Shown here one piece after another: positions 10,216 to 21,259 of a stretch of DNA of 64,000 nucleotides. Origin of the DNA: Lojkania enalia (Eukaryota > Ascomycota > Dothideomycetes > Pleosporales); NCBI GenBank assembly GCA_010094045.1, contig ML986637.1, forward strand, positions 1 through 64,000, given 5' to 3'. Numbering within the stretch: position 1 is the first letter of the stretch; each line of letters starts with the position of its first letter. The notes below the pieces were generated by a model, which was not told where the DNA came from, ran no database searches, and worked only from the letters and a program-made list of their open reading frames with translations. Both the position numbers and the translations under genes were made by a program.

Positions 10216-11433
10216 TTACTGTAGAATGATATCCTTCATTACCGGCTTCTGTTGCTTCCACGCATCTTCATGTATCCTTGCCACCGCCACGCGCTCCGCG
10301 TAGCTGTCAATCCATTTTATTAACATCACATTCAGCATTTTCCACGGTCCAGGCTGAAATACACCTTCGTCAAAATCTGCAACTTCCTGATCCCAAATGA
10401 ATCGTTTCCCATTCCAGATCGGTGTCCCGGACGGGTGGTTGGTAGGGATGACCGGACGTCGACTGCGAGCCGTGGGTTCTCCGCGCAAGTTACGGGATAG
10501 TAAGACAAACTCGAACGGTCCTGTAGGGCACGGTTCGGAAATTGATGCGTTAAAGTCCATGATGACGCCGCAGAGCTTTTTGTCATGGATAAGATGACAG
10601 CATGGGATATCTTTCTCGTCATAATCCAATTGTTCGGCTGTGAATCCTTGTGCAGGGATTGCGTACGTCGTGAATCGCAGGGTATTGGAGTTAGTGCTCG
10701 CGTCGTGTCCTCGGCTAGCGTGGAAGTATGGAGGTAGTTGGATTCGTAGTCTCCTATCTTTTTCTCGTCGGACGGTGTAGAGATCTGATTGCCGGCCAAT
10801 ATGGTACTGTCTAATGTCCGATTTGAAAAACCATTCAGCCTCACTACGTGGTAAGTTTAAGAGGTCAGGGCTGTTGGTTGGATCGAATGGGAAATTGACT
10901 GGTCCCTCAAATCTTGTCCAACTCCAAGTTGGCTCGCAGTTATCTTTCATCTTTAAAGGCCCCGCTGGACACCATAGGAGAGCAAAGTCAAATAGAGCTT
11001 CAGGAAGACCGTGAATAAATCGACCGCCGCAGTTTTTGCTCAGGATCTTGGAGATCCGTGTGAAATTTTCCGATGGGTATGTTGGGTCTGGGGAAATGAC
11101 GGTAGTAACAAGCTGATCATAGCGGTCAAAGCCAGTGAACCAGTCCCCGATTTGTTTGAAATCCGCCTCCTGGAGTTGTGGCCCCTCGACCAATGTGACG
11201 CTTGATGAAGACCTCAGCCTACTCATCAGACCTTTGAAAGAAGCCCTGCCACGCGACTTGCTTGATTGATTCGACCGCGATTCATCGCTATCGCTTGACC
11301 TTGCTGTTAATCTAGGTGATAGAACTCCGGCAGATGATGGCCGTGATTTCGCGCTTTTGCTTGAATTTCGCGGGCGAAAAAATGAGAGGACCCCTAAGGG
11401 TCTCTGTAGCTTCGAGGAATCTCCGGTAGACAT
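10216..11433 (-). CDS. HET-domain-like protein lacking the N-terminal HET region
   Basis: Single exon, 405 aa from the Met at 11433 (MSTGDSSKLQ); the frame stays open to a Met at 11580. The C-terminal two thirds resemble the tail of heterokaryon-incompatibility proteins: RFIHGLPEALFDFALLW, then PTWSWTRFEGPV (the PSWSW element typical after a HET domain), and the end LNVMLIKWIDSYAERVAVAR...HEDAWKQQKPVMKDIILQ. The N-terminal part is instead Ser/Arg/Lys-rich low complexity (NSSKSAKSRPSSAG, RSNQSSKSRGRAS) and shows no HET motif. It may be a HET protein that lost its death-effector half, or a standalone tail protein. Cellular role unknown; HET proteins act in non-self recognition. The assignment rests on remembered family patterns. 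Confidence 0.72.
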   Translation of the reverse strand: MSTGDSSKLQRPLGVLSFFRPRNSSKSAKSRPSSAGVLSPRLTARSSDSDESRSNQSSKSRGRASFKGLMSRLRSSSSVTLVEGPQLQEADFKQIGDWFTGFDRYDQLVTTVISPDPTYPSENFTRISKILSKNCGGRFIHGLPEALFDFALLWCPAGPLKMKDNCEPTWSWTRFEGPVNFPFDPTNSPDLLNLPRSEAEWFFKSDIRQYHIGRQSDLYTVRREKDRRLRIQLPPYFHASRGHDASTNSNTLRFTTYAIPAQGFTAEQLDYDEKDIPCCHLIHDKKLCGVIMDFNASISEPCPTGPFEFVLLSRNLRGEPTARSRRPVIPTNHPSGTPIWNGKRFIWDQEVADFDEGVFQPGPWKMLNVMLIKWIDSYAERVAVARIHEDAWKQQKPVMKDIILQ

Positions 11434-12275
11434 GAGAATCGGCGACATCAACCAACAGAAAAGCCGTTTCAAATTTTGAAGGTTAAGAGTCTTGTGTAAG
11501 GGAGACGAAAGAGTGATCCTGATGCCTCTTAGTGGCCTTTTTGTTCTAATGTGTTTGTTCGTAAGGGTGGCTGAGCACATACGTCTCAGGAACTACTATA
11601 CTCTGGCCAACGAGACCCCACAGTGTACTCCACCTCTTCAGCCACTACGCACAACATCTTCTGACGAATAGTTAATGCTGTCAATGACAAATGATATACC
11701 TTGCATAATTCGGATCTTGGTACCGGATTTGATTATCCCCTTCTCTGAATACTGGATTCGTTATTCAGCTACTAGAGTCCTTACACGTAAGAATACCTAG
11801 CCGTCGTACGAAGGTGCTAAGCCGTAAGTACGCAGTTTGCCCTCATTTGCCCCCTACAGACATTCAACTATCGAGCTGTCGCAGAATTTGCATGGGCTTT
11901 GCTTGGACTCTGTTCGATGCAACGCAGAGTGAACTAAGCGGCCGACGACCAAGCCTATTTGTGAAGGGTTAGAGCTAGGGCACGGTGAATGCATCCTCTC
12001 TCCTTCGGTTGCAGGAGAATGAGGCGACTGGAGGTTCTGGATGTTTCAAGGGCAAAGTAGGTTTCCAAGGTCTGTCTTTGGACTCCACACCCAAACGCCA
12101 CAGCAGCACTGCCACAGATCGGCACCAGAAGCGATCCCTCACCGACTGATCTCAAGGCAGCAAATCGCGACGCGTCCTTGGTACCGCTTGGCGGCGAGCT
12201 TTATATACCAACCTTGTGCTCGAACCACCACGCAAAACGAACAATTCGCTTCTTCTCGCGGACTCCGGTAGCAAC
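11434..12275. promoter_or_regulatory. Divergent promoter region, HET-like / RING gene
   Basis: Between divergent start codons. The RING-proximal end has a palindromic GACGCGTC (12169-12176) and a TATATA box. No credible coding sequence. Confidence 0.6.
12202..12207 (+). promoter_or_regulatory. TATA box candidate for RING gene
   Basis: TATATA in a GC-rich surrounding, 69 nt upstream of the RING-gene ATG. The spacing suits a fungal core promoter with a short 5' UTR. Confidence 0.45.
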
Positions 12276-12992
12276 ATGTCTGGCTACGAAGGTAGGGTAG
12301 ACCATAGCTAGAATCTGGTAGAAGAGCTAAAGACTGAACTACGTCACAGTCGAGCATAATATCCCCACCAAGGAAGCAAAGCCTGAGCACCCTCCGCGCC
12401 GTCCAGATCTCTCAACCTTCTTCTCGACGCTCGAGTTAGTAGATACGTCAGATTCTCAGTCACATCACAATGTGCACGCTGTTCCGCAACCCGAGAATAT
12501 GGCAGCAGCATTCCGCTTGCTTGCCAATGCGTTCGAAATGATGCGCGGACGAGCCCCGGAGGAGCAAGCGGGCGGCGGAAACGATTTGCTGGCTAGCATG
12601 ATCGAGGTCCTGAGGCAGAATGCGGATGACCCTCCGACGGAATTGAAGGGCGTCCCAAATGGCTTCTTGGACGAACTTGAGCGCGTGCCGAAGAAGTCGC
12701 TGAAGAAGAGTGATACCTGCCCTATCTGCGTGAATCCATTCCTTGATGGTAGGCTCAAGTGTTTCGACAATGTGTTAGGGACCACTGGCTGATAAGAGTG
12801 TGGCTAGATCCGTATCCGCTCGTTGTTCAACTTCCCTGCCACAAGGACCATATCTTCGACCTTGACTGCATCGCTCCGTGGCTGAAGTTGAACTCGACGT
12901 GTCCACTTGACCGCAAAGAACTATTAAAAAAAAAGCAACCGCTGCCTCCACCCGTGGACGACGAAGAGGAGTTCGATGACATGTACGCTTAA
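12276..12992 (+). CDS. RING-H2-type finger protein, putative E3 ubiquitin ligase
   Basis: Three exons, 12276-12291, 12350-12748 and 12808-12992, 199 aa; 16-nt first exon encoding MSGYE plus one base. The RING straddles intron 2: DTCPICVNPFLD, then LPCHKDHIFDLDCIAPWLKL and TCPLDRKELLKKK. The ligand pattern is C-x2-C ... C-x3-H-x5-C ... C-x2-D: the eighth position is Asp instead of Cys, as in Rbx1-type fingers. The acidic C-terminus (DDEEEFDDMYA) follows a Pro run. The N-terminal 140 residues have no recognised domain, though NMAAAFRLLANAFEMM and ASMIEVLRQ look helical. Probably a cytosolic or nuclear ubiquitin ligase; substrate unknown. Confidence 0.88.
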
Positions 12993-14717
12993 TGGCCTTT
13001 CCTTCAAAAATGGCATCAGCGTGGAATAAGGTGAAAATAATGCGATTGCGAAATGAAGTGCTTATTGGATACGGTCCTTCCCAAGCGCCTAGTGAATATA
13101 ACTGGATTGCCTTACCGGCCGAAAATTGCCCCGTACACCGTGTTTAACTACCCAGTCCTGGAGACATTCGGAACTGAGAATTTGCCTTGCATTAGTTTCA
13201 AGCAACTCAAAGAAATAATGTATTTAGTCAAGCACTAGATACGTGGTTGGCTAATTGTACCGAGAGTAGAGTAAAGCATGCCAATGCACTTGTTAGACGG
13301 TACATACCGTTATCATTTTGCAAGTATGGTTTAATCAGAAATTGCCCGGGCAAGATTCAGCTTTCCCTCGAATACGTGTTGGAAAGGGCCTACTGAAATG
13401 TTGAGAATATATACGGGGCAAATTATCCCCATACAGCGAGTTGTATGGAAACCTTGATAGAAGAGTAGGGTAGTGATTTAGAACACAATGTTTGCAAGTT
13501 GGTCTTGCATCCATCATTGGCTTCTTCACGCTCGATCGAAATCCTGTGTTATACTTCTCGCTTGATCTGACCTTTTTTTTGTTCCTTCTAGTTTTCTCTA
13601 CTTAGTAGGATCAATAGCCGAATTAGCTGTCACTCCTTTCCGTGTACCATTGCGTCGACTAACGCGACCGCGACTTCGTCCGATCAATCGACCGGTCCAG
13701 CGTTATCCACAGCCAATACAGCAGCTTCTACAGAAAAGACCAATCTCATAACTTAGATATCCCGCTGAGATAAGCAAGAAGTGTTCCTCAGAAACCTGCC
13801 TGCTGTGCCTTTAACGCTTCCTATCATCATAGCTTCGCTTTGACCCTATTCCGTATTCAGTCCGAAACACCTTTTGTGGACCGGTGCGGGGCCGAAAGGT
13901 GTATGAAAGCCTTCAGGTTTTCCCAAGGACACGCCCAAGTCGATGGATCTGCTTTGATTTGGGGGGATTTAGCGGCCGGCAGAGCAAAAACTTCAGAAAC
14001 TGGAGCTAGGTACATTAGGTATAATTTTAACCTTTTTAGGGATATCTACATTTGAGAGCTAAGACAATCCCTGGGGTGCTGTTGTACCGATTTCCTATAC
14101 AAATTCAGTCTGTGTCTGCAACCTACCAGAGCCTAAAGTCCGATGTAAGCTTAGCAATCACAGGAGGTCCTCGTCGCAATGATCATGGACGACGACGAAC
14201 AATTTCTAACTTCGGGTGGTTCAGCGCGTCTGGGCTTGGTAACGAGTATCGAAATGAGTTTATAATTGCTGCATCGCCTCCTAAGTACTTGGAACGATCT
14301 CTGTCTCCGACATGTCTAGTCGCACCCGCCACGACGGTCTCAAATGCCGCTCAACCTATCTTCGGGCAAAAGAAACACAAAAACGCCACACGCATCGAAG
14401 ATGGCCACTTTTGGTGATTACGAAGCGAATTTATCCTTGTGCGTCCATTATACGGAGCAGAGAAGAGGATAGCCCCGCGAGGCCCTAAGGAACCGCCGAG
14501 TCCGCAAGTCTTGTCAGCCGTTAGTGGTGTAGGGCGGACGAAAGCCGGCCCAAATACGTCCCGGGGGTCGGGGCAACTTTGGTTTCTCAGCCATTTGCCA
14601 TCGCAACTCCATTCCCCACTATGAAAGTGGTGCGTCTCCCGGACATGAGTGGATCGCCATTCGCACAACCTTCGAGACAAACAGAGTGCGGGTCTCGTTG
14701 TCTTCCTGAAGGCAGCG
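12993..14717. other. Intergenic, 1.7 kb
   Basis: No supported gene. Plus-strand frames at 13053-13238 and 14052-14417 lack domain patterns, and antisense frames near 14350-14809 overlap the next gene. It probably holds the RING 3' UTR and the transcription-factor promoter. Confidence 0.5.
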
Positions 14718-16827
14718 ATGGAATCGGATCTGGCTCTCAAAGACGAGCAAAGTAAGAAGAGAGCTTGCAAAATATACCGGGCTTGCTGGGAATGTAAGAG
14801 GGCCTTCACAAGGGAAATTAAAGTTAAGTGTAATGGATCTAACTACTATTCTCTAGGCAAAAAGCGGAAGATTCAAAGAGATTCTGCCTACGATACAGAG
14901 AGCAATCCTAGTGGCTTGGGCAGCTTGAACACTAAAGGCGACGACGAAATTCAATGTCCACTTCATATTGGAGAGCGACTTAGCAAGCTGGAACTACTAT
15001 TTGAGAAGTTTGTTTGTCGAAGGCCTTCTAATGCAGGTCCGGGCAAAACGCCTCTGCGACATCCACTTTCAGATACTCATGCCCACGATAAACCTCCCAA
15101 GCTTGGCTTCGGCCTTCCAGAGATTCCAAGCAATGGAAATGCAATTACGGTTATTGGAGACGGCATTGTCAGTGAATGAAGCTCTATGTATATCAAGCAA
15201 CGAAACTGACCAGACTCAGCTTGCGACGCAGCACACAAACTGGAACTCAGCCCCTTCCATTAAGACTCTAATTAACAGCGAAGATAGTGGATATGGTTCT
15301 ACTAGTGAAACAGCTCGCCGCTCATTAATAGCTCTTTTACCATCTCAGAATGATGCCGATGTCATTTTCGAGTCGACTAATGGGTGGATGACCCTTCGGG
15401 GCATGTACAACCCCGCCAAGCACCTTTTCGTCAACCAAGACCTCCAATCATACGCTTTAGACATGTCAGCAGTATCGCAAGAACATACACTCGTTATCGC
15501 ACGCACTCTCCTTCACCTCGCTATCTGCATATGCAACCTACCACCCGAGTTCAATGTCTCTCGGCTCTCAAACATATGGTCTCTTGATGCGACCATGCAA
15601 AACTACGTTTCTACTGTCACGTCTCTAGTGACTTCTTCTGACGAGCAAATGTCCACTCTCCCTGGACTTGAGACATTGCTCCTCCTAGCTGCTTACCATA
15701 TCAACACTGGGAAGTTCAGGCAAGCATGGCTTATTGTTCGGAGAGGCCTGAATCTGGCTCATCTAATGGGCTTCCACCGAATCATCACCCAGCCGAGCTC
15801 ATCACCGTTTGACGCTATCGAAAACTCAAAGTTCATATGGCGCCTTTTGGTAGATGCAGATAGGTACATTGGGCTCCACCTTCGGTTGCCATTTGCATCG
15901 GAGGACTATCCATGCCCGGAAGACGCACCTCCACACTTAACTCACCGCTGTAAGCTAATGGCCATATGTCGGCAGATTGCAGAACTTGATAACAATGTTA
16001 CACCGCAAACATATGTGCAAGCTCTAGCTCTCGATGAGAGACTAGAATCGCTAATGAAGGAGCTCCCTAAGGAGTTTTGGGAAGTTCCTAATATACCATC
16101 TACAGCTCGATCGCCTGAATCAGCCGAGGTTTTGGACAGGATCGCCGTACAAATATGGCACTTTGAACTAAAAATCTTCGTCAATCTTCCATTCCTGCTA
16201 CGAGCACCGAAAGAAAGCAGATACGAGTATTCGAAACTTACAGCACTGCAAGCTAGTCGTGCTCTGATAATGAGGTGGTTCGCGCTCCATAATGCTGGAA
16301 TCACGCAAGCAGGTTGCCGGCTCGCGGAAATGGGGTTATTGATTGCTACAATCACCATTGGATTGGACATCCTCATTGAAATGGGGACAAAGGAAAAGAG
16401 CGAGGTGCAGAAGAGGAAAGGGAATGACTTTGCCATCATCTGCCGTGTCATCGCAGAATTGGAGAAGCTAGGCAACTCCAGCCCAAGGGAGAAGATTGCG
16501 AGCCGAAGTGCGGTGGTCATCAGAAAATTACTCTCATCCCTCGATCCTAGCAGGCGGACCGCTGAAAAAGCGCGGCTTGTAGTGCCTTATTTTGGTATCA
16601 TTGAAGTAGCATACCACAAACCACCAATAAGACCGGCCTTTGACCTAGATTCAGATACTGGAAACAAACTCAACACGACGGCTACCGGGTCGCATATTCC
16701 GGTGTTTTCTTTTGTGAGCAACGAACTGTGGCCACCATCTGAAGCATACGGAGGGGATTTAGATTTCGACATTGTACTTTTCGATGGATTAGAAGATATG
16801 GATACCGAAGGAAACTGGGTGTTTTGA
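14718..16827 (+). CDS. Fungal-specific transcription factor with degenerate zinc cluster
   Basis: Nuclear regulator of the Zn2Cys6 class by architecture; targets unknown. The large last exon carries the fungal_trans middle homology region (LETLLLLAAYHINTGKFRQA, HLMGFHRI, FIWRLLVDADRYIGLHLRLP, EDYPCPEDAPPH). A leucine-rich linker follows the basic region (ERLSKLELLFEKF). A frame change near 15.17 kb is resolved by a 46-nt intron (15168-15213, GTCAGT...CTGACCAG), giving GDGI-TQLATQHTNW. The N-terminus reads RACWECKR, the usual start of a zinc cluster, but the six cysteines are not all present. A 63-nt in-frame segment (14794-14856) has a GTAAGA donor, CTAAC branch and TAG acceptor; removing it gives ACWECKKRKIQRD, where Arg occupies the third Cys position. 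Length 666 aa spliced, 687 aa if retained. Confidence 0.85.
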
Positions 16828-17477
16828 TTATTGTTGGGTTTATTTTTATTTTATTTTTTTTTTTAGCTTTCCACTATCTTTTCCTAGTTGGTCGATTTAT
16901 AGCATAGCGTCTTGTTGGAATATGGACACCTGGGGCGGGGCGGAGTTTTTGCATTTTGAGCGCTTTCCCGCCCTTTGTTCGGTCTAGGACAGTCCTAGAA
17001 GACCGAGTAAGATGAAATAAGAGATATCTGGTAACTATTGCAAGTACCGGCCAACATGTACGAACCTCGCTAAGGGAGCACTTGCGATTGTGATGAATTA
17101 CTAAGATGGCATTCTCACTAATGACTGGCTTACGTCGCGTGATAAGTGATGGACGCCCTCTCGCCACGAGCCGGACGTCTGAGAATAGAGATTGCGAGTG
17201 AAGGTCATGAACAGAGAGCATTGGACAATAATAGTAGTCAGAAGAGTGACGAGACGTGCACATCCACTACTTTGCGTTCGAGCGGGGGCGTGGCGCTGCC
17301 AACTGAAGCGCCTAGTGAAGTGAAGTGATCGGCGGCCAAAGCTGACTTGGAAACTCCGATAATAGCTGGTGACGGGGGCCAGGCACACGACACTCTACCA
17401 TACCAACCCGCGCACGCTTTTCCTCTCTTTATATCGGCGCTGCCGTCGCCGCGAACCTCCTCGCATGACTCTTTCGT
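16828..17477. other. Intergenic
   Basis: Transcription-factor 3' flank (T-rich) and promoter of the F-box-like gene, with a CTTTATATC element about 55 nt before its first ATG. No gene seen. Confidence 0.6.
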
Positions 17478-20400
17478 ATGTCTCCCTGCCGCCTGCGCCG
17501 CCAACAGTGTCTTGTCGGAGCCGAGTTTGCTAAACACATGAAGTTGCAGCAAGAAGAAAGCATGAACAGCCAGGCCAGCGCCCTCGATGTCTTTTGGGAC
17601 ACTGACGCCCGTGAGGAGGCATATTCAACGACCTCGCTGACCGACACCATCTCTCATGGCGAGTCTGTGAAGCTGGAGACGCCACTGAGCCTGTTTGAAT
17701 CCGTCATCACCTCGTATCCCCCGATTCTCGAGTCGCTCCTCGCCCAGATACCTACTACCTCTTTTCTCAACCTCTACCACACATCCAAGTACCTCCGCGA
17801 CTTCCTGCGCTCCTATCCGGTGGCATGGAAGACACTGTCGTTCCGCCTGCCACAGCCGGCCGTCGCCGTAGGCACTCCGGGTAGCGAAACCCCCGATGGC
17901 AGAGAACGCCAGTCGAAGACGTACTCGTTCGATGCCCTGCTGAAGCAGGTCATACAGCCATACGGGACACGGTTGATGAGTCTGGATCTATGCAACACGG
18001 CCGTGTCGGGGATTGCTTTGGTTGGGAGCGTGCTCGCCCCGCGGAGTGATACGCTTCGACACTTGTCCGTGCGAGGCTGCAAGAATGTTTCGATCAAATA
18101 TCACATTGTGCCATTCTTAGAGCCTTACACGCTGAAGAATTCACCCTGGGTTCCGAGAGATCTAGCCCTTAAGAGTTTATACACGTACCGCTGCCGCCAC
18201 CATCGCCGACGCCCGTACCTACCTTCTTCTCTTATCCGGAGAGACTCAGACTCGGACCCTACCCACCAACTTATCGAAATCTGTCACCAGCTTGGGATAT
18301 GGACGGATACAGCATGGTGTCCTACACCCGGGGGAAGGTGTTATCGGAGGAAGGACTACCATGCAGGAAGAGCTGGGCCGCAGAATATGGAGGTATGGGT
18401 ACCCTTTGACCGGCTATGGAGATCGAGCAATCGCCTTGGATCGTCAGATGGACATGCGAGGCTTGGCAGGACAGACGGTAGATTATGGGAAGTATCTGAG
18501 ACTGGTCAAGATGGCGAGCCGCTAGGTACCGACAGTGGAGTGTCCAAAGGAGAAGGCAAACACATCCCGGCACATCTCCGAAAGAGCCATACCATATTCG
18601 TTGAAGATGTCAAATGTGCTCAGTGCAACGACTTGATTCTGGAACGCTGTGAATCATGCAGCGTTCGAATGCACTGCATGGGCTGCCGCAAAACGCTGTG
18701 CGCCAGCTGTGCGTTCAACAGGCCGCTTAAGAAACGGGCAAAGACGAGTCATTTTACAAATCTAGCCTTTGGACCAGTGACGCCCAGAGCTCCAGTTACG
18801 AATCGATTCTGGTGGGCCCTTGGGGCGACTCGGTCGCCGAATCTGATGGACGATGACGACGACTCATCAGATTCAGACGATGGCGGCAACGCCCTTCCTA
18901 TTCCTCCAGCGAATAGGGAGCCTCCGAAACTTAATATGCACTGGTGCTGCCTGGAGCCCATATTTTCTGGCGGCGGAGGCATTGCCGTGCTCGGAACTGG
19001 GCTTGGAGGCAGAGGCGCGGACAAGATTCGGGCTGCCCCATTACCTCGAACTAAGCAGTTCGAAGATCCAGATTTTTCAAATCAACTTCGACCTGTCGAC
19101 TACGTGAGGGAATTGAAGAACAACGGACTTTATGAATACGTTCTAGGGGAAGATGTCGACATTCTCTCGTGTTTGAAGCAGGAGAGCTTAGAGTTACAGG
19201 CTGAGACTTGTCCTCGAGGATTATGTCACGACTGCTACAGGAGCTTCCGGTGGAAAGTATCTTGTAGATGCTGCAAAACTCCCCTTTGCAAAGAGCACGA
19301 CTTTAGGGGCTTGAAATTTCGAAAATGTGGCTTCAGGGAAATGCATACAGAACGCGATTACGCTCGAACCCACAATGAGCCTGTTCGTCTGGTAATTCCA
19401 GAATTCAATCCGAACAAATCTCGCGGAAAGGACCCTGAAACCACGCCCACAGCAGATTCATCTCTGCAACAGTCCTCTTCTATTATCGGCACTATCGATC
19501 CTGAAGCTTCGGATGCAGAACCAATGTCGCAGTCCCAGATTCTCTTTCCTCAATCGGGTCCGTCCGCCGTCAACATGTCTACATCTACCTCTATGACTTC
19601 TCACGATTCGATGATAGAACCATCTTCGAGTTCCACTCTTCCATTTGTCCCGGTCAGCTCGTCGCGTCCACGCTCCTTCAGTGCGTCCGGTGTTCGTAGT
19701 CGAAACTCTGGATCCTGGCCGAGTTCGCCACGCGCTCCAATAAACCCCATTAACAATCCGCTTCCGCTCCCCTGCAATCCACGACATCCTGTACAATGGG
19801 AGGGCTGCGGCTCTTATTTCTGCCAGTATCCTCGGCCGATTGGTGATAACAGAGCTCAGTGTCCAGCCATTCTCAAAGAGTGCTCGGGATGTGCTGTGCT
19901 CGTATGTGACGTAAGTTATGAACTGTGCAATAAAATTAATGCAGCTACTTTGATATTGATCAATATATAGGCCTGCATTGCTGCCAACCCGGGCTGCACG
20001 TGCTCGTTCTGCACCGTAAACTTCCACTGCCCGCACTGCGCTCGTAAGAAAGAGGTCAAACTCCAGTGCCGCCTTGAGGCTGAGATTCAGGAGAGAAAAG
20101 AAGCAGAGTTGCGTGCACAAGAGAAAAGGGAACGCGATAAAGAAGAACGAGGACACGCCAATGGTCTGGCGGAGGCCGTTCATGAGTTCTTCGCGTTCTT
20201 AGATCCGGGCGAGGCTACAGCTGAAACCATCACTTTGATCGACATTGCTGAGGAACCCGATCTGCAGGCTGAACTGCCGGTCCCGAGCCCGGACTCGATA
20301 ACTGTTACCATGGAATTTGCGGTTACGCAAGAGCCTACTAATGTTACGGTTATCACTTCGTCGGGATCATCGTCCATACCTGACGTTGCCGAGCCGGATG

Positions 20401-20633
20401 CCACTGTACATTCTGATATGCAAGTCGACACCCCGCTTCCGACTAACACGACAGCTCCTCCTTCCACTCCAGAGCTCACGATCGAGGTTCAGCCCGAGGA
20501 AATGGCTGACGATGAGGGTGAGGATGTAGATTTCGAAGAAGGTCTTGACGCTGAGAGCGCCTTGATCGATGAGTTCATTGACGACGGGGCGTTGACTCCA
20601 ATGACGGCGATGACTGCGGAGCAGCAAGCTTAA
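17478..20633 (+). CDS. F-box-like, cysteine-rich conserved fungal protein
   Basis: Two exons, 17478-19910 and 19971-20633 (GTAAGT...TAG, 60 nt), 1031 aa from the first ATG; ATGs at 17538 and 17562 are alternatives, the last with the best context (A at -3). Residues about 70-120 read like an F-box (YPPILESLLAQIP, FLNLYHTSKYLRDFL, PVAWKTLSFRLP), followed by leucine-rich-repeat-like stretches (LMSLDLCNTAVSGIAL, TLRHLSVRGCKNVS). Three Cys/His clusters follow: CAQCNDLILERCESC / CMGCRKTLCASC; CHDCYRSFRWKVSCRCC; and CSGCAVLVCD-ACIAANPGC across the intron, then CSFCTVNFHCPHC. A charged helix and acidic tail end the protein. The layout suggests a ubiquitin-ligase substrate receptor that may bind zinc; I do not recognise a named orthologue. 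Confidence 0.86.
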
Positions 20634-21259
20634 AAGATGGAACCTAGGAATTTTTTTTTTTGATACCCATGAATTACAGAATGGAAACTTTTCACAACTT
20701 TCTAGCAAATTAGATAAATCGGAACACATTTTTCAACCTGATCGATCTTAGGGTGGGCGCTCTGAGAATTATCTAGCAAATTGTAGCATTTTATGGTCAG
20801 GCATGAAGAGGGTGGGGCTTATATATGTACGCGTAGTATCGATCTGATAACCGTCTCTTTTCTTTTTCATTCTTTTTACGTGGTGGGAGGCCTAGGTTTC
20901 GGTCAATGATGCATTTTTGGGACTTCAGTCTGTGGGGTCCCTGAGCGGGTTATATTGAGGACATTCGGCCAGGTGGAGGAATTTAGGGCTGTTTTAATTT
21001 GTTTCATGAACGGGAAGCCTGCTCATGGATAGAACTCTGCATAGGGGAGATCTGAAATGTATAGGTCTTGATTTGTTTTATCTGCACATTTGTCTCATGA
21101 ATAATTCGGTGACGTCGAGTAGCGTGGACATTTTATACAATGTCGTCTAAATCATCATGGACCAACAACCTAGAACAGCATCCTCTTAGGTCGGATACCG
21201 CGGCCTGATTTAACCACATATTAAATCACATATACGAATATAAACCTCTAATTGCCTCT
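20634..21259. other. Convergent intergenic region
   Basis: 3' flanks of the F-box-like and nucleoside permease-family genes. A short T-run at about 20652-20661; otherwise nothing seen. Confidence 0.6.

Noticed and set aside
14052..14417. 121-codon plus-strand frame before the transcription factor
   Set aside because: No domain pattern, no splice partners and no good start context.
15942..16520. 192-codon minus-strand frame
   Set aside because: Antisense shadow of the fungal_trans domain exon.
19458..20183. 241-codon minus-strand frame
   Set aside because: Antisense to the F-box-like gene and crosses its intron.
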